A DNA stretch of 64,000 nucleotides from the NCBI RefSeq assembly GCF_003946695.1, contig NZ_RHOX01000007.1, positions 1 through 64,000 on the forward strand. Direction: 5' to 3'. The stretch's first letter is position 1. The number at the start of each line of letters is the position of its first letter. Made by a program: the position numbers and the translations under genes. The notes beneath the pieces were generated by a model. That model was not told the DNA's origin, did no database searches, and saw only the letters and a program-made list of their open reading frames with translations. Positions 18,593 through 28,329 of the stretch are shown one piece after another. Source of the DNA: Lapidilactobacillus bayanensis (lineage in GTDB: Bacteria; Bacillota; Bacilli; Lactobacillales; Lactobacillaceae).

Positions 18593-20137
18593 TTATTTAA
18601 CGACTTTAAAATTATTTTCTGTTTCAGCAGTAACAACCGGATGTTTTTGTAAGTAATCTGCAATAATCTCAGTCATATCTTCAGTCACTTCACGGACAAT
18701 CTTGTCAGCGGTAAACATTTGATAATTACCACCACCAACTGCCCGATATTGATTAACGACAACTTCTAGCTCATCATCAGGTGCGATAGCACGACCTTGA
18801 TAAGTTAATTCAGTAATTCGTTGACCTATAGGCTGCGAAACATTGATCACATAATTAATACCCGCATACATATCGTAGTTATAATGCTGCGGTTTAGGCT
18901 TTTCAAACTTAGGATTAACCCCAATGGCGCCACTAGCATCTAGCGTAAAATAATTAGCGGTTTGCTCCAAAGCGGCTCGTAAATCGGCGCCTGTCAGTTT
19001 GACAACAGCTAAGGTATTCGGATAAATATAATTAGTCAAAACAGATCTGAAGGTAATTGTTTGACCAAAACCTTGACCATCATTGTTAAACAAAGCGGTC
19101 CCAGAGATTTTGGTGTTTGTTGCGGCACGCTGCACATCTTGAACGAATTGAATATAAGGATGGGGCTTTGTTCTTACGACAAAAGGATCCGTGATTGTTA
19201 AATCACCCGTGGTTGTGCCTAATGGTTGATCCAACCAATCTTCAACATTTTCGTTATCCAGAACTAATGCTGGTGTTAAATCTTCATCAGGCGATGCTGC
19301 GGCAGTGCTCAACAACTCTGCACTAGCGGCCGTCACCTTTTTAGCGTCATCGAGCGTTAATGTCATCTTGCCCACGTAAGCAGCTTTAGAACCAGGCTGT
19401 GTTATAGGAATACCTTGATGGACGGTGGCAATTTCACGATGCTGATGCCCTGTCACTAACGCATCGATTCCCGGCACCATCGTTAAAAGCTCATAACCTT
19501 CGTTCTCACCAGTCAAAGCTTCAGTCGGCTGGCCACTCTCAATGTCCCGTTCAAAGCCACCATGATAAGCGACAACCACCACATCAGCCTGTTGCCGCAA
19601 CTCAGGCACATACTTTTGCGCCGCTGCTAAGGCCGACGTGAATTTCAAACCGGCAAGATGTTCCGGCGACTCCCAATGCGGAATATATTGCGTCGTTAGA
19701 CCTAAAACGGCAACGTTCAAGCCAGCTAAATTAATTATTTCGTAAGGCGCACCAAAGGCTGGCGTGCCATCCTCATTCAAAATATTGGCACACAAGAAAT
19801 GCCGTGTGCTGTATTTAATCGCATTGGTTAAGTAATCTTTTCCGTAATTGAATTCATGGTTACCAACAATTCCCACTTGGTAAGGAATACTATTATAAAC
19901 AGAAGTCATCCCGAAATATTGTTGGGCGATTTTAGCTTGATAGTACGCAAAAGCCGACCCTTGCAAAAAGTCGCCGTTCTCAATCATTAGAACTGGACCA
20001 TCAGCCTGGGCTTGTTCAGTCTTTAAAATTGTGGCTGCTCTCGTCAAACCAAATTTAGCATTCAACTGGCGATCACGATAATCGGTTGGTAATAAATAAC
20101 CGTGAGTATCGCTTGTAGATAAGATTGTTAATTTCAA
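18593..20137 (-). CDS. 5'-nucleotidase / 2',3'-cyclic phosphodiesterase family metallophosphatase
   Basis: A 514-aa protein with an N-terminal calcineurin-like metallophosphatase domain (TSDTHGYLLP, ENGDFLQGS, VGNHEFNYG, GHQHREIA giving the metal ligands) and a C-terminal 5'-nucleotidase domain (about 320-500). Unlike UshA it lacks a signal peptide, like the intracellular YunD group. The start is TTG at 20137, five bases after AGAGGGG; the stop codon of the upstream DUF1836 gene lies inside this leader, so the two are translationally close. The substrate is probably a nucleotide or a sugar-nucleotide. Confidence 0.85.
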   Translation of the reverse strand: MKLTILSTSDTHGYLLPTDYRDRQLNAKFGLTRAATILKTEQAQADGPVLMIENGDFLQGSAFAYYQAKIAQQYFGMTSVYNSIPYQVGIVGNHEFNYGKDYLTNAIKYSTRHFLCANILNEDGTPAFGAPYEIINLAGLNVAVLGLTTQYIPHWESPEHLAGLKFTSALAAAQKYVPELRQQADVVVVAYHGGFERDIESGQPTEALTGENEGYELLTMVPGIDALVTGHQHREIATVHQGIPITQPGSKAAYVGKMTLTLDDAKKVTAASAELLSTAAASPDEDLTPALVLDNENVEDWLDQPLGTTTGDLTITDPFVVRTKPHPYIQFVQDVQRAATNTKISGTALFNNDGQGFGQTITFRSVLTNYIYPNTLAVVKLTGADLRAALEQTANYFTLDASGAIGVNPKFEKPKPQHYNYDMYAGINYVINVSQPIGQRITELTYQGRAIAPDDELEVVVNQYRAVGGGNYQMFTADKIVREVTEDMTEIIADYLQKHPVVTAETENNFKVVK

Positions 20138-20139
20138 AA

Positions 20140-20685
20140 TTACCCCTCTTTTGTGTCTTGTTGTGTTTCTAATTTGGCCAATAATTTTAAGACAATAATC
20201 CGTTGGACAACAGTACTACAAGCGAGTTTAACCAAGTTACTTGCTTCGACAACCACATTGTCTTTTGTCGCTTGGCTAATCACAACTTCTTGTTGGAAAT
20301 CACTAATGACATCATGAATGGTCTTCAAGAAAATCGTCACGAAATAGTCATAGCCCTGTCCTTTAGCCTTCGACTGCGTAATTAAAACAAAGGCCGCTTT
20401 AATATCAGAAATAGCGAAAACACTTTTCAAAATCGCAATCACGACTAAACTCGCAATCTGTTCTTGACCATATTTCTTCTTCGTCGGTGGCGCTAATAAT
20501 CCCGACTTGACATAGTTGTTGATCATCGCTGGCGTCACTGCATCAAACTCTAATGGTTCCAACATCTGATTAATATAGCTCACCACTTGGTCCATATAAA
20601 GATCAAACTTAGGCAATTCACTCCAACGAGGCAATGATAAAAGTTGAATCTGCTTTAAATAGTCCGTAAATTGTTTGTTTTCCAT
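20140..20685 (-). CDS. DUF1836 domain protein
   Basis: A 181-aa soluble protein. Residues 50-80 (AVTPAMINNYVKSGLLAPPTKKKYG) resemble a MerR-like winged helix and mark the DUF1836 family, a probable DNA-binding family of Firmicutes. The start is ATG at 20685, preceded by GAGGTG; the upstream extension has no ribosome site. It is cotranscribed with the 5'-nucleotidase two bases downstream. The regulatory target is unknown. Confidence 0.8.
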   Translation of the reverse strand: MENKQFTDYLKQIQLLSLPRWSELPKFDLYMDQVVSYINQMLEPLEFDAVTPAMINNYVKSGLLAPPTKKKYGQEQIASLVVIAILKSVFAISDIKAAFVLITQSKAKGQGYDYFVTIFLKTIHDVISDFQQEVVISQATKDNVVVEASNLVKLACSTVVQRIIVLKLLAKLETQQDTKEG

Positions 20686-20868
20686 TTGAGACACCTCACT
20701 ATAAACATTGTAGCACATCATCAACAATACTAGATAAAGATAACTTATTTCTTTTTTGTGCTCGAAATGAGGCAATAATACAAGTCAATATGATAATCAG
20801 GCTTAATTGCAAAACTCCCGTGTTTTCTTAATGCTCATTGTAAAGCTGACTTTCTATGTGAACTCGTT

Positions 20869-21290
20869 GAAACGTGCTGCAAAGCAACTGCTGGTACGTA
20901 ATTTAAGTGAAAATCTTGTTGCGTTGATACGCACCAATCTTTCCACTTAACTTAATACCAGCAACCCATTGCTTCTCCGCACTCTGAATTTGAAACGTGC
21001 TGCAAAAGTCTGACAATTCCGCTTAAGCCGACTTTCTCCGCGCTCTATTTTGAAACGTGCTCAAGGCAACTGGGTGTCATGTATTTAAGCGTGAATCTTG
21101 CTGCATTGACATGCATCAATCTTCCCGTTTAAATACAAACACCCAACCCGTTGCCTTTCGCACTCTGATTTGAAACATGCTGCAAAGCGCAGTTAGTTCC
21201 GGTTAAGTTAAGCCAGTTTAAATCTTAAAACCAAGATTTCAACTGGCTCGAACTTAATCCTCACTAACTACCCGCGCTTCTCCGCACTTT
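20869..21290. repeat. Family B hairpin array, locus I (four units)
   Basis: It fills the gap between rpmF and the DUF1836 gene (20686-21358). Units: 20869-20991, 20992-21051 (short), 21052-21171, 21172-21290. Each begins GAAACGTGC and ends CGCACT(CT), and each is a long imperfect hairpin. The arms differ between units but match within a unit, e.g. GCTGGTA/TACCAGC, GGGTGT/ACACCC, AGCCAGTT/AACTGGCT. A degenerate piece precedes unit 1 at about 20820-20868. No coding sequence is seen. Confidence 0.85.
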
Positions 21291-21298
21291 TTTGCCCA

Positions 21299-21326
21299 CA
21301 AAAAAAGCTGAACAAAATGTTCAGCT
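21299..21326 (-). terminator. Terminator of rpmF
   Basis: A perfect 9-bp stem AGCTGAACA / TGTTCAGCT with a 3-nt loop followed by seven U on the - strand, 33 bp after the rpmF stop. Confidence 0.92.
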
Positions 21327-21358
21327 CTCATTTGCGCAAATGAGATTAATCCGTTAGG

Positions 21359-21550
21359 TTATTTAGCTTCTTGTTCTTCTTCTTTTTTAAGAACTTGAGC
21401 ACCCTTGTAAAAGCCCTTTGGTGAAACATGATGGCTCAAACGGTATTCGCCATTAGCAGCATCGAATTGCAAATTTGGTGTTTGTAATTTAATATGTCCG
21501 CGGCGTTGGCGTTTCTTTTGCTTTGAAGTACGACGTGCAGGTACAGCCAT
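21359..21550 (-). CDS. rpmF: 50S ribosomal protein L32
   Basis: A 63-aa L32 protein of the large ribosomal subunit, beginning [19 protein letters not shown]. It has no Cys residues, so it is the zinc-independent form. The tail KKEEEQEAK is longer and more acidic than usual. It has its own promoter (TTGCGT-17-TATTAT) and terminator, so it is a single-gene unit. Confidence 0.97.
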   Translation of the reverse strand: MAVPARRTSKQKKRQRRGHIKLQTPNLQFDAANGEYRLSHHVSPKGFYKGAQVLKKEEEQEAK

Positions 21551-21630
21551 GTTAAAAACTCCTTTTCGAATAACTCGTTATTTCAGTTAACGCAACTTAA
21601 AAGCCCGAAAACTTTTTTGTTCACCTAACT

Positions 21631-21659
21631 ATAATACTATCAATGCTTAGGTAACGCAA
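21631..21659 (-). promoter_or_regulatory. rpmF promoter
   Basis: On the - strand TTGCGT (21659-21654), a 17-bp spacer, then TATTAT (21636-21631), about 80 bp upstream of the rpmF ATG. A good sigma-A match. Confidence 0.7.
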
Positions 21660-21730
21660 GGGAAATCTTTGTCATTCCGAGAATGACGATGACCAATTGG
21701 CCGAGAAAATCAGTTGTCTATCAAACCAGC

Positions 21731-22117
21731 TTACTTTGGCGTCTGATCATTTTGCAAGAGTGTTAATTTTTCTTGCAAATCACTGATTGTCTTTGACTGC
21801 GATTCAATCTGAGATTGAGTATCAGCTTTAACCTTGGCAACGGCCAGATCAACTTGTTCTTGTTGACTCTGAACGGCAGCATCTAAATCCTTTTGTAACT
21901 TTTTAGTTTGCCGTTTCAAACTGACTGTTGTTCCGGTTGACAATAAAGCCGCAATCACAGCACCTAAAACTAAGGAAATCAATAAAATTAAAATCAATGG
22001 TAATTCAACTTTGGTAAAACCAAAGTTAATTGCAATTGTCTCCACGTTCATAATGGCGAAGATAACCACGATCAAAGCCAAAACTAACCCTAATATGAAG
22101 CCCGTTTGCTTTTTCAT
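21731..22117 (-). CDS. LapA domain (DUF1049) membrane protein
   Basis: A 128-aa protein with two membrane segments (about 7-27 and 38-62) followed by a cytoplasmic coiled coil (about 70-125, rich in Q, K, D, L). This is the LapA/DUF1049 layout; in Gram-negatives LapA helps LPS assembly, but the role in Gram-positives is unknown. ATG at 22117 follows GGGGTG, which overlaps the stop codon of the dehydrogenase gene upstream, so the two are probably coupled. Confidence 0.8.
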   Translation of the reverse strand: MKKQTGFILGLVLALIVVIFAIMNVETIAINFGFTKVELPLILILLISLVLGAVIAALLSTGTTVSLKRQTKKLQKDLDAAVQSQQEQVDLAVAKVKADTQSQIESQSKTISDLQEKLTLLQNDQTPK

Positions 22118-22131
22118 TATTTGTCACCCCA

Positions 22132-22932
22132 CTATTTTTGATTACCAATCGTACTAGCAAGAAAGTCACCGAGCTTCGGTGCAAGTGGATACAATCTAGC
22201 CGCTACTTCCATAAACCAAGGCGCGTTAATCTCACGGACTGATTGACCAAAACTGGCAACGATTCTAATCGCTAACTTTTCTGGATCCAGAGACAACCAA
22301 GCCATTTTTTGCAGATATTGAGCTCCAGAATCGGCAACATTAAAGAATTCCGTATTAACTGGTCCAGGATTAACCGTCGTCACCTTAACACCCAATGGCT
22401 TCAATTCCAATCGTAACGAATTCGAAAAAGCAATCACAGCCGCCTTAGTTGCTGCATATACAGCTGATTTGGGCGTCTGAATTTTACCAGCCATCGAGCC
22501 AATATTGACAATATGTCCCTTAGTTGCAAACAACATTGGTGCTAACATTCTGGTTAACAGCATCATACCAAAGACATTAACCCGAAACATTTGCTCGATG
22601 CGTTTAACCGGAATCTCGGCAAAAGTTTCAAAGTCGCCGAAACCAGCCGCATTAACTAACACATCAACTCGGTTTGTTTCTGCTTGGATCTGGGCAACAG
22701 CGTGCTCTAACTCGGCCATCTGACTCACGTCAACTTGAATGGCCGTGGCCTGCGCCAAAGACAGATTGGCACATTCCGTGCGAACTTCCTCTAATAATTC
22801 CAACCGGCGTGCTAGTAGAAATACTCGCGCACCACGACTAGCAGCTTCTAAGGCAATATCGCGACCAATTCCTGATGAAGCACCAGTAATGACCACTACC
22901 TTGCCTCTTAAAGTTCGATAATCATTTACCAT
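22132..22932 (-). CDS. Short-chain dehydrogenase/reductase (SDR)
   Basis: A 266-aa classical SDR oxidoreductase: cofactor motif TGASSGIG (about 15-22), NAAG (about 90), catalytic Ser-Tyr-Lys in NIGSMAGK...YAATKAA. The RR motif after beta-2 favours NADPH. The family includes DltE/YqjQ-like enzymes; the substrate is unknown. The start is ATG at 22932; the GTG at 22944 overlaps the AAGGAG site. The last 12 bp of rnz overlap its 5' end, so rnz, SDR and the LapA-domain gene form an operon. Confidence 0.85.
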   Translation of the reverse strand: MVNDYRTLRGKVVVITGASSGIGRDIALEAASRGARVFLLARRLELLEEVRTECANLSLAQATAIQVDVSQMAELEHAVAQIQAETNRVDVLVNAAGFGDFETFAEIPVKRIEQMFRVNVFGMMLLTRMLAPMLFATKGHIVNIGSMAGKIQTPKSAVYAATKAAVIAFSNSLRLELKPLGVKVTTVNPGPVNTEFFNVADSGAQYLQKMAWLSLDPEKLAIRIVASFGQSVREINAPWFMEVAARLYPLAPKLGDFLASTIGNQK

Positions 22933-22940
22933 GATTTTAC

Positions 22941-23882
22941 TCACTCCTTAATTGCGTTAGGCAACGGAATCTCAACAACATCAAAGTCATTAACAACCCG
23001 ACTATTAGGAAAAATTTCTTGTGCTTCTGTTTGTAATTGACGCGCAGCCCGACCGAGATAGCGAGCCGAGATATGGGTCATCAATAATAACTGACAATTG
23101 GCCAAGCGTGCGATTTGGGCAGCTTGAGTCGAAGTCGAATGATAATACTGACGAGCTAATTTACTTTCGTGCTGGCCAAAGGTACTCTCATGAACTAAGA
23201 CATCCGCGTCTTGTGCCAGTTTAATCGTATTATCTGTCTTACGCGTATCACCCATAATGGCCACGATTCGACCAGGTCGACTAGGTGCAACGTAATCTGC
23301 TCCATGTAAAACACGGCCATCTGCCAAAGTGACATCGGCACCTGCCTTTAATTTACCATAGATTGGCCCAGAAGGAACCTGTTCAGCTAATAATTTATCA
23401 ACTAATAATTCACCAGAAAAGTCAGCCTCTTGAATGCGATAACCATAACTATCAATTCGATGGTCCAATTTCAATTCAGTTACCGTCATGTTTTGATCTT
23501 TAAAAATCACACCAGGTTCGGTAATTTCGTGATAATTGATCCGATAACTTAACCGCGTCCCGGTCACTGACAAGGATGTTTGGACATACCTTTTAATCCC
23601 AACTGGTCCATATAGATCAATGGCAGTATCACCACCCTGATTAGAACGACTAGTCAAGAAACCAGGCAAACCAAAAATATGATCGCCATGCAAGTGGGTG
23701 ATAAATATTTTGGTAACTTTACGTGGCTTGATCGTTGTGCGCAGAATTTGTTGTTGCGTGCCCTCACCACAATCAAATAACCAAATCTCGTTACGCTCTG
23801 CTAATAGTTTTAAGGCAATACTTGTTACGTTACGATTCCGTGCTGGTACGCCAGCGCCTGTTCCAAGAAATTCAATTTCCAT
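22941..23882 (-). CDS. rnz: Ribonuclease Z
   Basis: A 313-aa tRNase Z that cuts the 3' trailer of tRNA precursors. The metal motif [13 protein letters not shown] (HxHxDH) is at about residues 61-73, with further ligands in MGDTRKTDN and MTHISARY. The length matches the short bacterial form. First gene of the operon with the SDR and LapA-domain genes. Confidence 0.95.
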   Translation of the reverse strand: MEIEFLGTGAGVPARNRNVTSIALKLLAERNEIWLFDCGEGTQQQILRTTIKPRKVTKIFITHLHGDHIFGLPGFLTSRSNQGGDTAIDLYGPVGIKRYVQTSLSVTGTRLSYRINYHEITEPGVIFKDQNMTVTELKLDHRIDSYGYRIQEADFSGELLVDKLLAEQVPSGPIYGKLKAGADVTLADGRVLHGADYVAPSRPGRIVAIMGDTRKTDNTIKLAQDADVLVHESTFGQHESKLARQYYHSTSTQAAQIARLANCQLLLMTHISARYLGRAARQLQTEAQEIFPNSRVVNDFDVVEIPLPNAIKE

Positions 23883-23912
23883 TAACTGCTCTCACCTTCA
23901 TCGTTAAATACA

Positions 23913-25898
23913 TTAATGCTGATCTTTTAATAAGTCTGACAAAACCGCCTTAGCTACGAACGTTGTGTAATGTGGCGAACCCTTCGGATTAGGATGGACA
24001 TGATCATTAGAAAACCAAGATGGATGTTTCTTAGCGTAGTGATACCAATCAATAACGGTCAAATTAGGATATTTCTTAGCCGCCGCCGCTAATTTCTGAT
24101 TGACCTCATTTTGCCAAGAACGCGTTGGCACGTATGCATTAATCCAAAAGACCTTGCGTTTGGGTCCAAATTTAGCCATCATTTTAGCTAAATCACTTGC
24201 TGGAAAGTCGCCGTTCGTTCCTAAACCGACCAGAACGACATCCGCTAAAGCACCTTTATTAGCCGTCTGATCAATAATCGGTAGCGTTTGATATAACTGG
24301 CGACTCACATCTGCATCTAAATACATATTAGGAAAAATACGCTTATAACCTTCAGCACTGCCTAACATGACCGAATCACCAATACCGGTAATTGGTAAAC
24401 TTTTAGCCAGCTTCAATTCATCATTAGTTAAACCTAGCTTACGTAAATCAGCATCACTGGAATCACTGCCAATTTGGGCATCTCGAATCGAATTAGAACG
24501 ACTAATCGACAAGCTGTATGACTTATCCGACTTGGCCTTTGCACTTTGCGACTTAGCTGCCTTCATCTTGGCAATCAATTCTGAGTTTTGTTTGGCAGTT
24601 TTTTTCTTGTTAGCTTTAATTGTGGTGGCAACTCCAGATTTATTAGCATTATCGTTGGTCACGCCAAATGCCGTTAAAACGCCGACAGAGCCCGTTAAGA
24701 AAATTAGCACTAAGATGCCCACCATCACCCGATACTGCGTTAAAACCCAAGAATTTTTGCGTAAAAAGAGCCATTTAAACATGTCCTTAATATCTTGCCA
24801 ACTTAAACGACCCAAATTCGTCTCAATGATTCGATAGGACAACTCACTAATTAATAGAATTAAAGCAACTTCAACAACTGGATAAAGAACCTGATGATCA
24901 GCGATATCCGTAAATCGAGTTTCAAAGAAAATCATGACCGGAAATTGATACAAATAAATCCCGTAACTCCGCGAACCTAACCACTTGAAAACTGGGTTGG
25001 TGAACAATCGATTCCAATCCGAACCCGGATGCGCCACAGCAGCGATTAAAAGCATCACAAAAACACTGAATAGCAACATACCGCCACGATACAAAAAGGC
25101 GGATTGGGCACTGGACACTAATAAAAGGATCAACATTCCTAATAAACCAACTACGCCCATCCCGTCAAGAAAGTAACGCACCTGTTGATTAACTGCCTGC
25201 TTAAGACGATTGCTGGGCCAAACAATGGCTAAGGCACACCCTAATAAGATCGAGAACATCCGCGTATCTGTACCGTAATAAATCCGACTCGGATCGGCAT
25301 TAGGTGCATATAAAACGGCCATTAAAACTGCCGACAATACTGTTAATCCCAAAGTTACGCCTAACAAGGTGCCACGCTTACGCTTCAAACGAATCAACAA
25401 AATGAGCAACAAAGGCCACAATAAGTAGAATTGGCCTTCAATCGACAATGTCCACAAATGGGTAAATGGCGATTCGTTATTGGCAAAACGCTCAAAATAG
25501 GATTGACCGTTGGCAATTTGCCACCAATTATAGAGATAAAGTAAATTGGTTGCGACAATTTGTTGCAAATGATAGAGCAAATTACGTTGAAATAAGACAA
25601 TGTAAGCTGACGTGGTCAATAACATCGTCAGTAAAGTTGGATAAAGACGCTTGATCCGCCTTAACCAAAAGCTTTTGTAGTCGAAAGTTCCTGTTTCAGT
25701 CTCATCAATCAGTAAATGATCCGTAATTAAATAGCCCGAAATGACCATAAAAATGGGGACACCAAGAAATCCACCTTTGAAAATACCAGGATTCAAATGA
25801 TACAGAATCACCGCGATCACACCGATTGCTCGTAAGCCATCAAATCCAGTGATGTAACGTTTTTTTGTTCTTCCTTTAGTTTTAACTGGTTGTTGCAT
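23913..25898 (-). CDS. oatA: Peptidoglycan O-acetyltransferase (OatA type)
   Basis: A 661-aa membrane acyltransferase: N-terminal acyltransferase-3 domain with about 11 membrane segments (starting RYITGFDGLRAIGVIAVILYH) and a C-terminal extracellular SGNH hydrolase-like domain (from about 500). The SGNH motifs are GIGDSVMLGS and the catalytic NDHVHPNPKG (Asp-x-x-His). OatA O-acetylates N-acetylmuramic acid and gives lysozyme resistance. A Lys/Ser-rich linker (about 425-470) joins the domains. OatB (N-acetylglucosamine-specific) is a possible alternative. Confidence 0.88.
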   Translation of the reverse strand: MQQPVKTKGRTKKRYITGFDGLRAIGVIAVILYHLNPGIFKGGFLGVPIFMVISGYLITDHLLIDETETGTFDYKSFWLRRIKRLYPTLLTMLLTTSAYIVLFQRNLLYHLQQIVATNLLYLYNWWQIANGQSYFERFANNESPFTHLWTLSIEGQFYLLWPLLLILLIRLKRKRGTLLGVTLGLTVLSAVLMAVLYAPNADPSRIYYGTDTRMFSILLGCALAIVWPSNRLKQAVNQQVRYFLDGMGVVGLLGMLILLLVSSAQSAFLYRGGMLLFSVFVMLLIAAVAHPGSDWNRLFTNPVFKWLGSRSYGIYLYQFPVMIFFETRFTDIADHQVLYPVVEVALILLISELSYRIIETNLGRLSWQDIKDMFKWLFLRKNSWVLTQYRVMVGILVLIFLTGSVGVLTAFGVTNDNANKSGVATTIKANKKKTAKQNSELIAKMKAAKSQSAKAKSDKSYSLSISRSNSIRDAQIGSDSSDADLRKLGLTNDELKLAKSLPITGIGDSVMLGSAEGYKRIFPNMYLDADVSRQLYQTLPIIDQTANKGALADVVLVGLGTNGDFPASDLAKMMAKFGPKRKVFWINAYVPTRSWQNEVNQKLAAAAKKYPNLTVIDWYHYAKKHPSWFSNDHVHPNPKGSPHYTTFVAKAVLSDLLKDQH

Positions 25899-25937
25899 GA
25901 TTTGCTCCCTGATTCTAACCGTTAATTAATTGCGGTA

Positions 25938-27230
25938 TTATTCCACGAAGTCAAAGCTGAAATCAGCGATGACAATCGTATCCCCATTTTCAGCGCCGGC
26001 ATCCCGTAATGCCGTTTCAATACCCCAGTTTTGTAATGCCCGAGCAAAGCGCATAATACCATCTTGGTGATCTAGATTGGTCATCTTAACGAACCGCTCA
26101 ATTCGTTCACCAGTCACGGTAAATTCATGATCGTCAGTTTGACTAATCTCAAAGTCTTGATGTGACTCATCATAGTTATAAGTCACATCATCAGTGGCTA
26201 CTGGCGTTGTTAAGACCGCCTTTGGTGTGCGATCAAGAACATCAGCGGTCTTCTGTAACAGCCCTTGCACGCCGTCGTGAGTCACGCTGGAAATTGGCAA
26301 AATCGTCACTTCATGATCCAGATTAGTGGTCACTTGCGCCTTAAACTCGGCCAAACGTTCAGCAGCACCATCAATGTCCATCTTCGTTGGCACAATAATT
26401 TCTGGACGCGTCAAAAGACCTTCGTCATATTGTTCCAATTCGTGACGAATTTGTTGATAATCATCCCATGGTTCACGCCCGTTCTCTGGATCCATATCGA
26501 TTAAATGCAAGATAACTCGCGTCCGTTCAATATGACGCAAGAATTGAATTCCTAAACCGACACCTTGAGCAGCCCCAGTAATTAACCCTGGCAAATCAGC
26601 CATTACATAATCGCGACCATCATTTAACTGAACCATTCCTAAATTAGGAACTAAGGTTGTGAATTGATACGCGGCAATCTTAGGTTTTGCGGAAGTTGCC
26701 ACAGATAATAAGGTTGATTTACCCACGGATGGGAAGCCAACTAAGCCAACATCTGCCAAAATTTTTAATTCTAGTTGTAACGTTAATTCTTGCCCGGGTT
26801 CACCGTTTTCAGCAATTTCTGGTGCCGTATTTCGTGAGGTTTTGAAATGAATATTACCCCGACCACCACGGCCACCATGTGCGACGATCAATTCTTGACC
26901 ATCTTCCACTAAGTCACCTAGAAAGGCACCAGTTTCAAAATTAGTCACGCTGGTCCCGGTTGGCACTTTAATATACGTATTCTCCGCACCACGACCGTAC
27001 ATTCCTTTAATTTGTCCGTTTTGACCAGGATCGGCTTTAAAATGCCGCCGGTAACGGAAATCTAATAACGTTCGGACACCTTCATCGGCAACCAAAATAA
27101 CATCGCCGCCGTGACCGCCATCACCGCCAGAAGGACCACCCATTGGCACGAACTTCTCATGACGAAAAGCAACCGAACCATCGCCGCCCTTACCAGATTT
27201 CACTTCAATTCTAATTTGATCGACAAACAT
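25938..27230 (-). CDS. obg: GTPase Obg/CgtA
   Basis: A 430-aa ribosome-assembly GTPase. The glycine-rich Obg fold (1-158; [20 protein letters not shown]) is followed by the G domain with GFPSVGKST (Walker A) and DLPGL, and by the C-terminal OCT domain (about 345-430). The start is ATG at 27230 after AGGAGG; the upstream 11 codons are leader. Single gene, divergent from fruR. Confidence 0.96.
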   Translation of the reverse strand: MFVDQIRIEVKSGKGGDGSVAFRHEKFVPMGGPSGGDGGHGGDVILVADEGVRTLLDFRYRRHFKADPGQNGQIKGMYGRGAENTYIKVPTGTSVTNFETGAFLGDLVEDGQELIVAHGGRGGRGNIHFKTSRNTAPEIAENGEPGQELTLQLELKILADVGLVGFPSVGKSTLLSVATSAKPKIAAYQFTTLVPNLGMVQLNDGRDYVMADLPGLITGAAQGVGLGIQFLRHIERTRVILHLIDMDPENGREPWDDYQQIRHELEQYDEGLLTRPEIIVPTKMDIDGAAERLAEFKAQVTTNLDHEVTILPISSVTHDGVQGLLQKTADVLDRTPKAVLTTPVATDDVTYNYDESHQDFEISQTDDHEFTVTGERIERFVKMTNLDHQDGIMRFARALQNWGIETALRDAGAENGDTIVIADFSFDFVE

Positions 27231-27525
27231 TGTTGTCCTCCTGAATTTCTTCTTTATTCTCAAGTGTCTTTAATTGGATAAAATTTCTAAAAATTAAGTC
27301 ATCATTCTGAAAAGTTCAAAAGTAAAAAGTTCATTCACTATGATAACAAATTTTCAGGTAAAAATCTTAAATTAACCTGTAATCAAACAAATAAGTTTTT
27401 ACTAAGTGCTCATTAAGAAATTCAGAACACCAACTAAATTCTAACGCACTTCGTCAAAAAGCAGCGCTAAAAAATGAAGGTTTGAATTTAATTGACTGTT
27501 TTTGAAAGGTTATGATAGATTTTGC

Positions 27526-27554
27526 TTGTTTTTATTTTTGAGAGCGTTTATAAT
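27526..27554 (+). promoter_or_regulatory. fru operon promoter with overlapping cre-like site
   Basis: TTGTTT (27526-27531), a 17-bp spacer and TATAAT (27549-27554), 20 bp before the fruR ATG. TGAGAGCGTTTATA (27539-27552) matches the CcpA cre consensus with one mismatch and overlaps the -10, which predicts catabolite repression. The 27231-27525 part of the gap is AT-rich and shows no gene. Confidence 0.7.
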
Positions 27555-27573
27555 CATTGACGAGGTGAAGTAA

Positions 27574-28329
27574 ATGTTAACTGCACAGCGTTATCAAATT
27601 ATTTTGCAGGCCCTGAATCAAGAAGGAATTTGCAAACTCAATGAACTGGTGCACCTAACCGACGCATCAGAGTCAACGATTCGGCGCGACTTGGATGAGC
27701 TGGAAGCACAAGGACTGCTGGAACGAATTCACGGTGGTGCGCAATCAATCACACACTTAACCGTCGACTTAGCCCAGAACGATCGTGAACAACTCAATCG
27801 CAGTGAAAAAGAAATTATTGCTAAATATGCCGTCGAAAATTTCGTTAAAGATGAGCAAGTTATTTATTTAGACGCTGGAACGACTGTCCAAGAGATTATT
27901 CCCTATTTAAATCGTTTTCAAGATTTAAATCTGGTCACCAATAGTGTCACCACAGCTTTAAAACTCTCAGAACAAAATCTAAACGTCTTTTTACCAGCTG
28001 GCCATTTAAAAAGCACCACCAAAGCACTGGTCGGTTCAGCAACCATGGCAACTTTAGCTGGTTTTCATTTTGACCTCGCCTTCATTGGCACGAATGGTGT
28101 GGCCGCTTCAGGCGATCTAATGACGCCTGATATTGATGAAGCTAACATTAAACAGTGCGTGATCGCGCACAGCACGAAAAAAATTGTTCTCAGTGACGTC
28201 TCGAAGTTCCAACAAGTTGCTTTTGCCACGTTTAGTAACTTAACTCAAGTGGATTACTTGTTGACTGGGAAACTGACAACTAAATTAAAAATACATTTTA
28301 AGCAAACAAACATAAAGGAGTTGGACTGA
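27574..28329 (+). CDS. fruR: DeoR family regulator of the fructose operon
   Basis: A 251-aa DeoR/GlpR repressor. The N-terminal helix-turn-helix is MLTAQRYQIILQALNQEG...SESTIRRDLDEL; the C-terminal sugar-phosphate sensor has YLDAGTTVQEI and FIGTNGV. In Firmicutes FruR represses fruRKA and is relieved by fructose 1-phosphate. First gene of fruR-fruK-fruA; its stop codon overlaps the fruK start (TGATG). Confidence 0.93.
   Translation: MLTAQRYQIILQALNQEGICKLNELVHLTDASESTIRRDLDELEAQGLLERIHGGAQSITHLTVDLAQNDREQLNRSEKEIIAKYAVENFVKDEQVIYLDAGTTVQEIIPYLNRFQDLNLVTNSVTTALKLSEQNLNVFLPAGHLKSTTKALVGSATMATLAGFHFDLAFIGTNGVAASGDLMTPDIDEANIKQCVIAHSTKKIVLSDVSKFQQVAFATFSNLTQVDYLLTGKLTTKLKIHFKQTNIKELD

Noticed and set aside
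20869-21290. Repeat array considered as CRISPR
   Set aside because: Units are about 120 bp with internal hairpins and no short constant repeat with unique spacers; no cas genes are present.
24367-24837. 156-codon open frame antisense to oatA
   Set aside because: It is a shadow of the oatA reading frame, with no ribosome site or recognisable protein.
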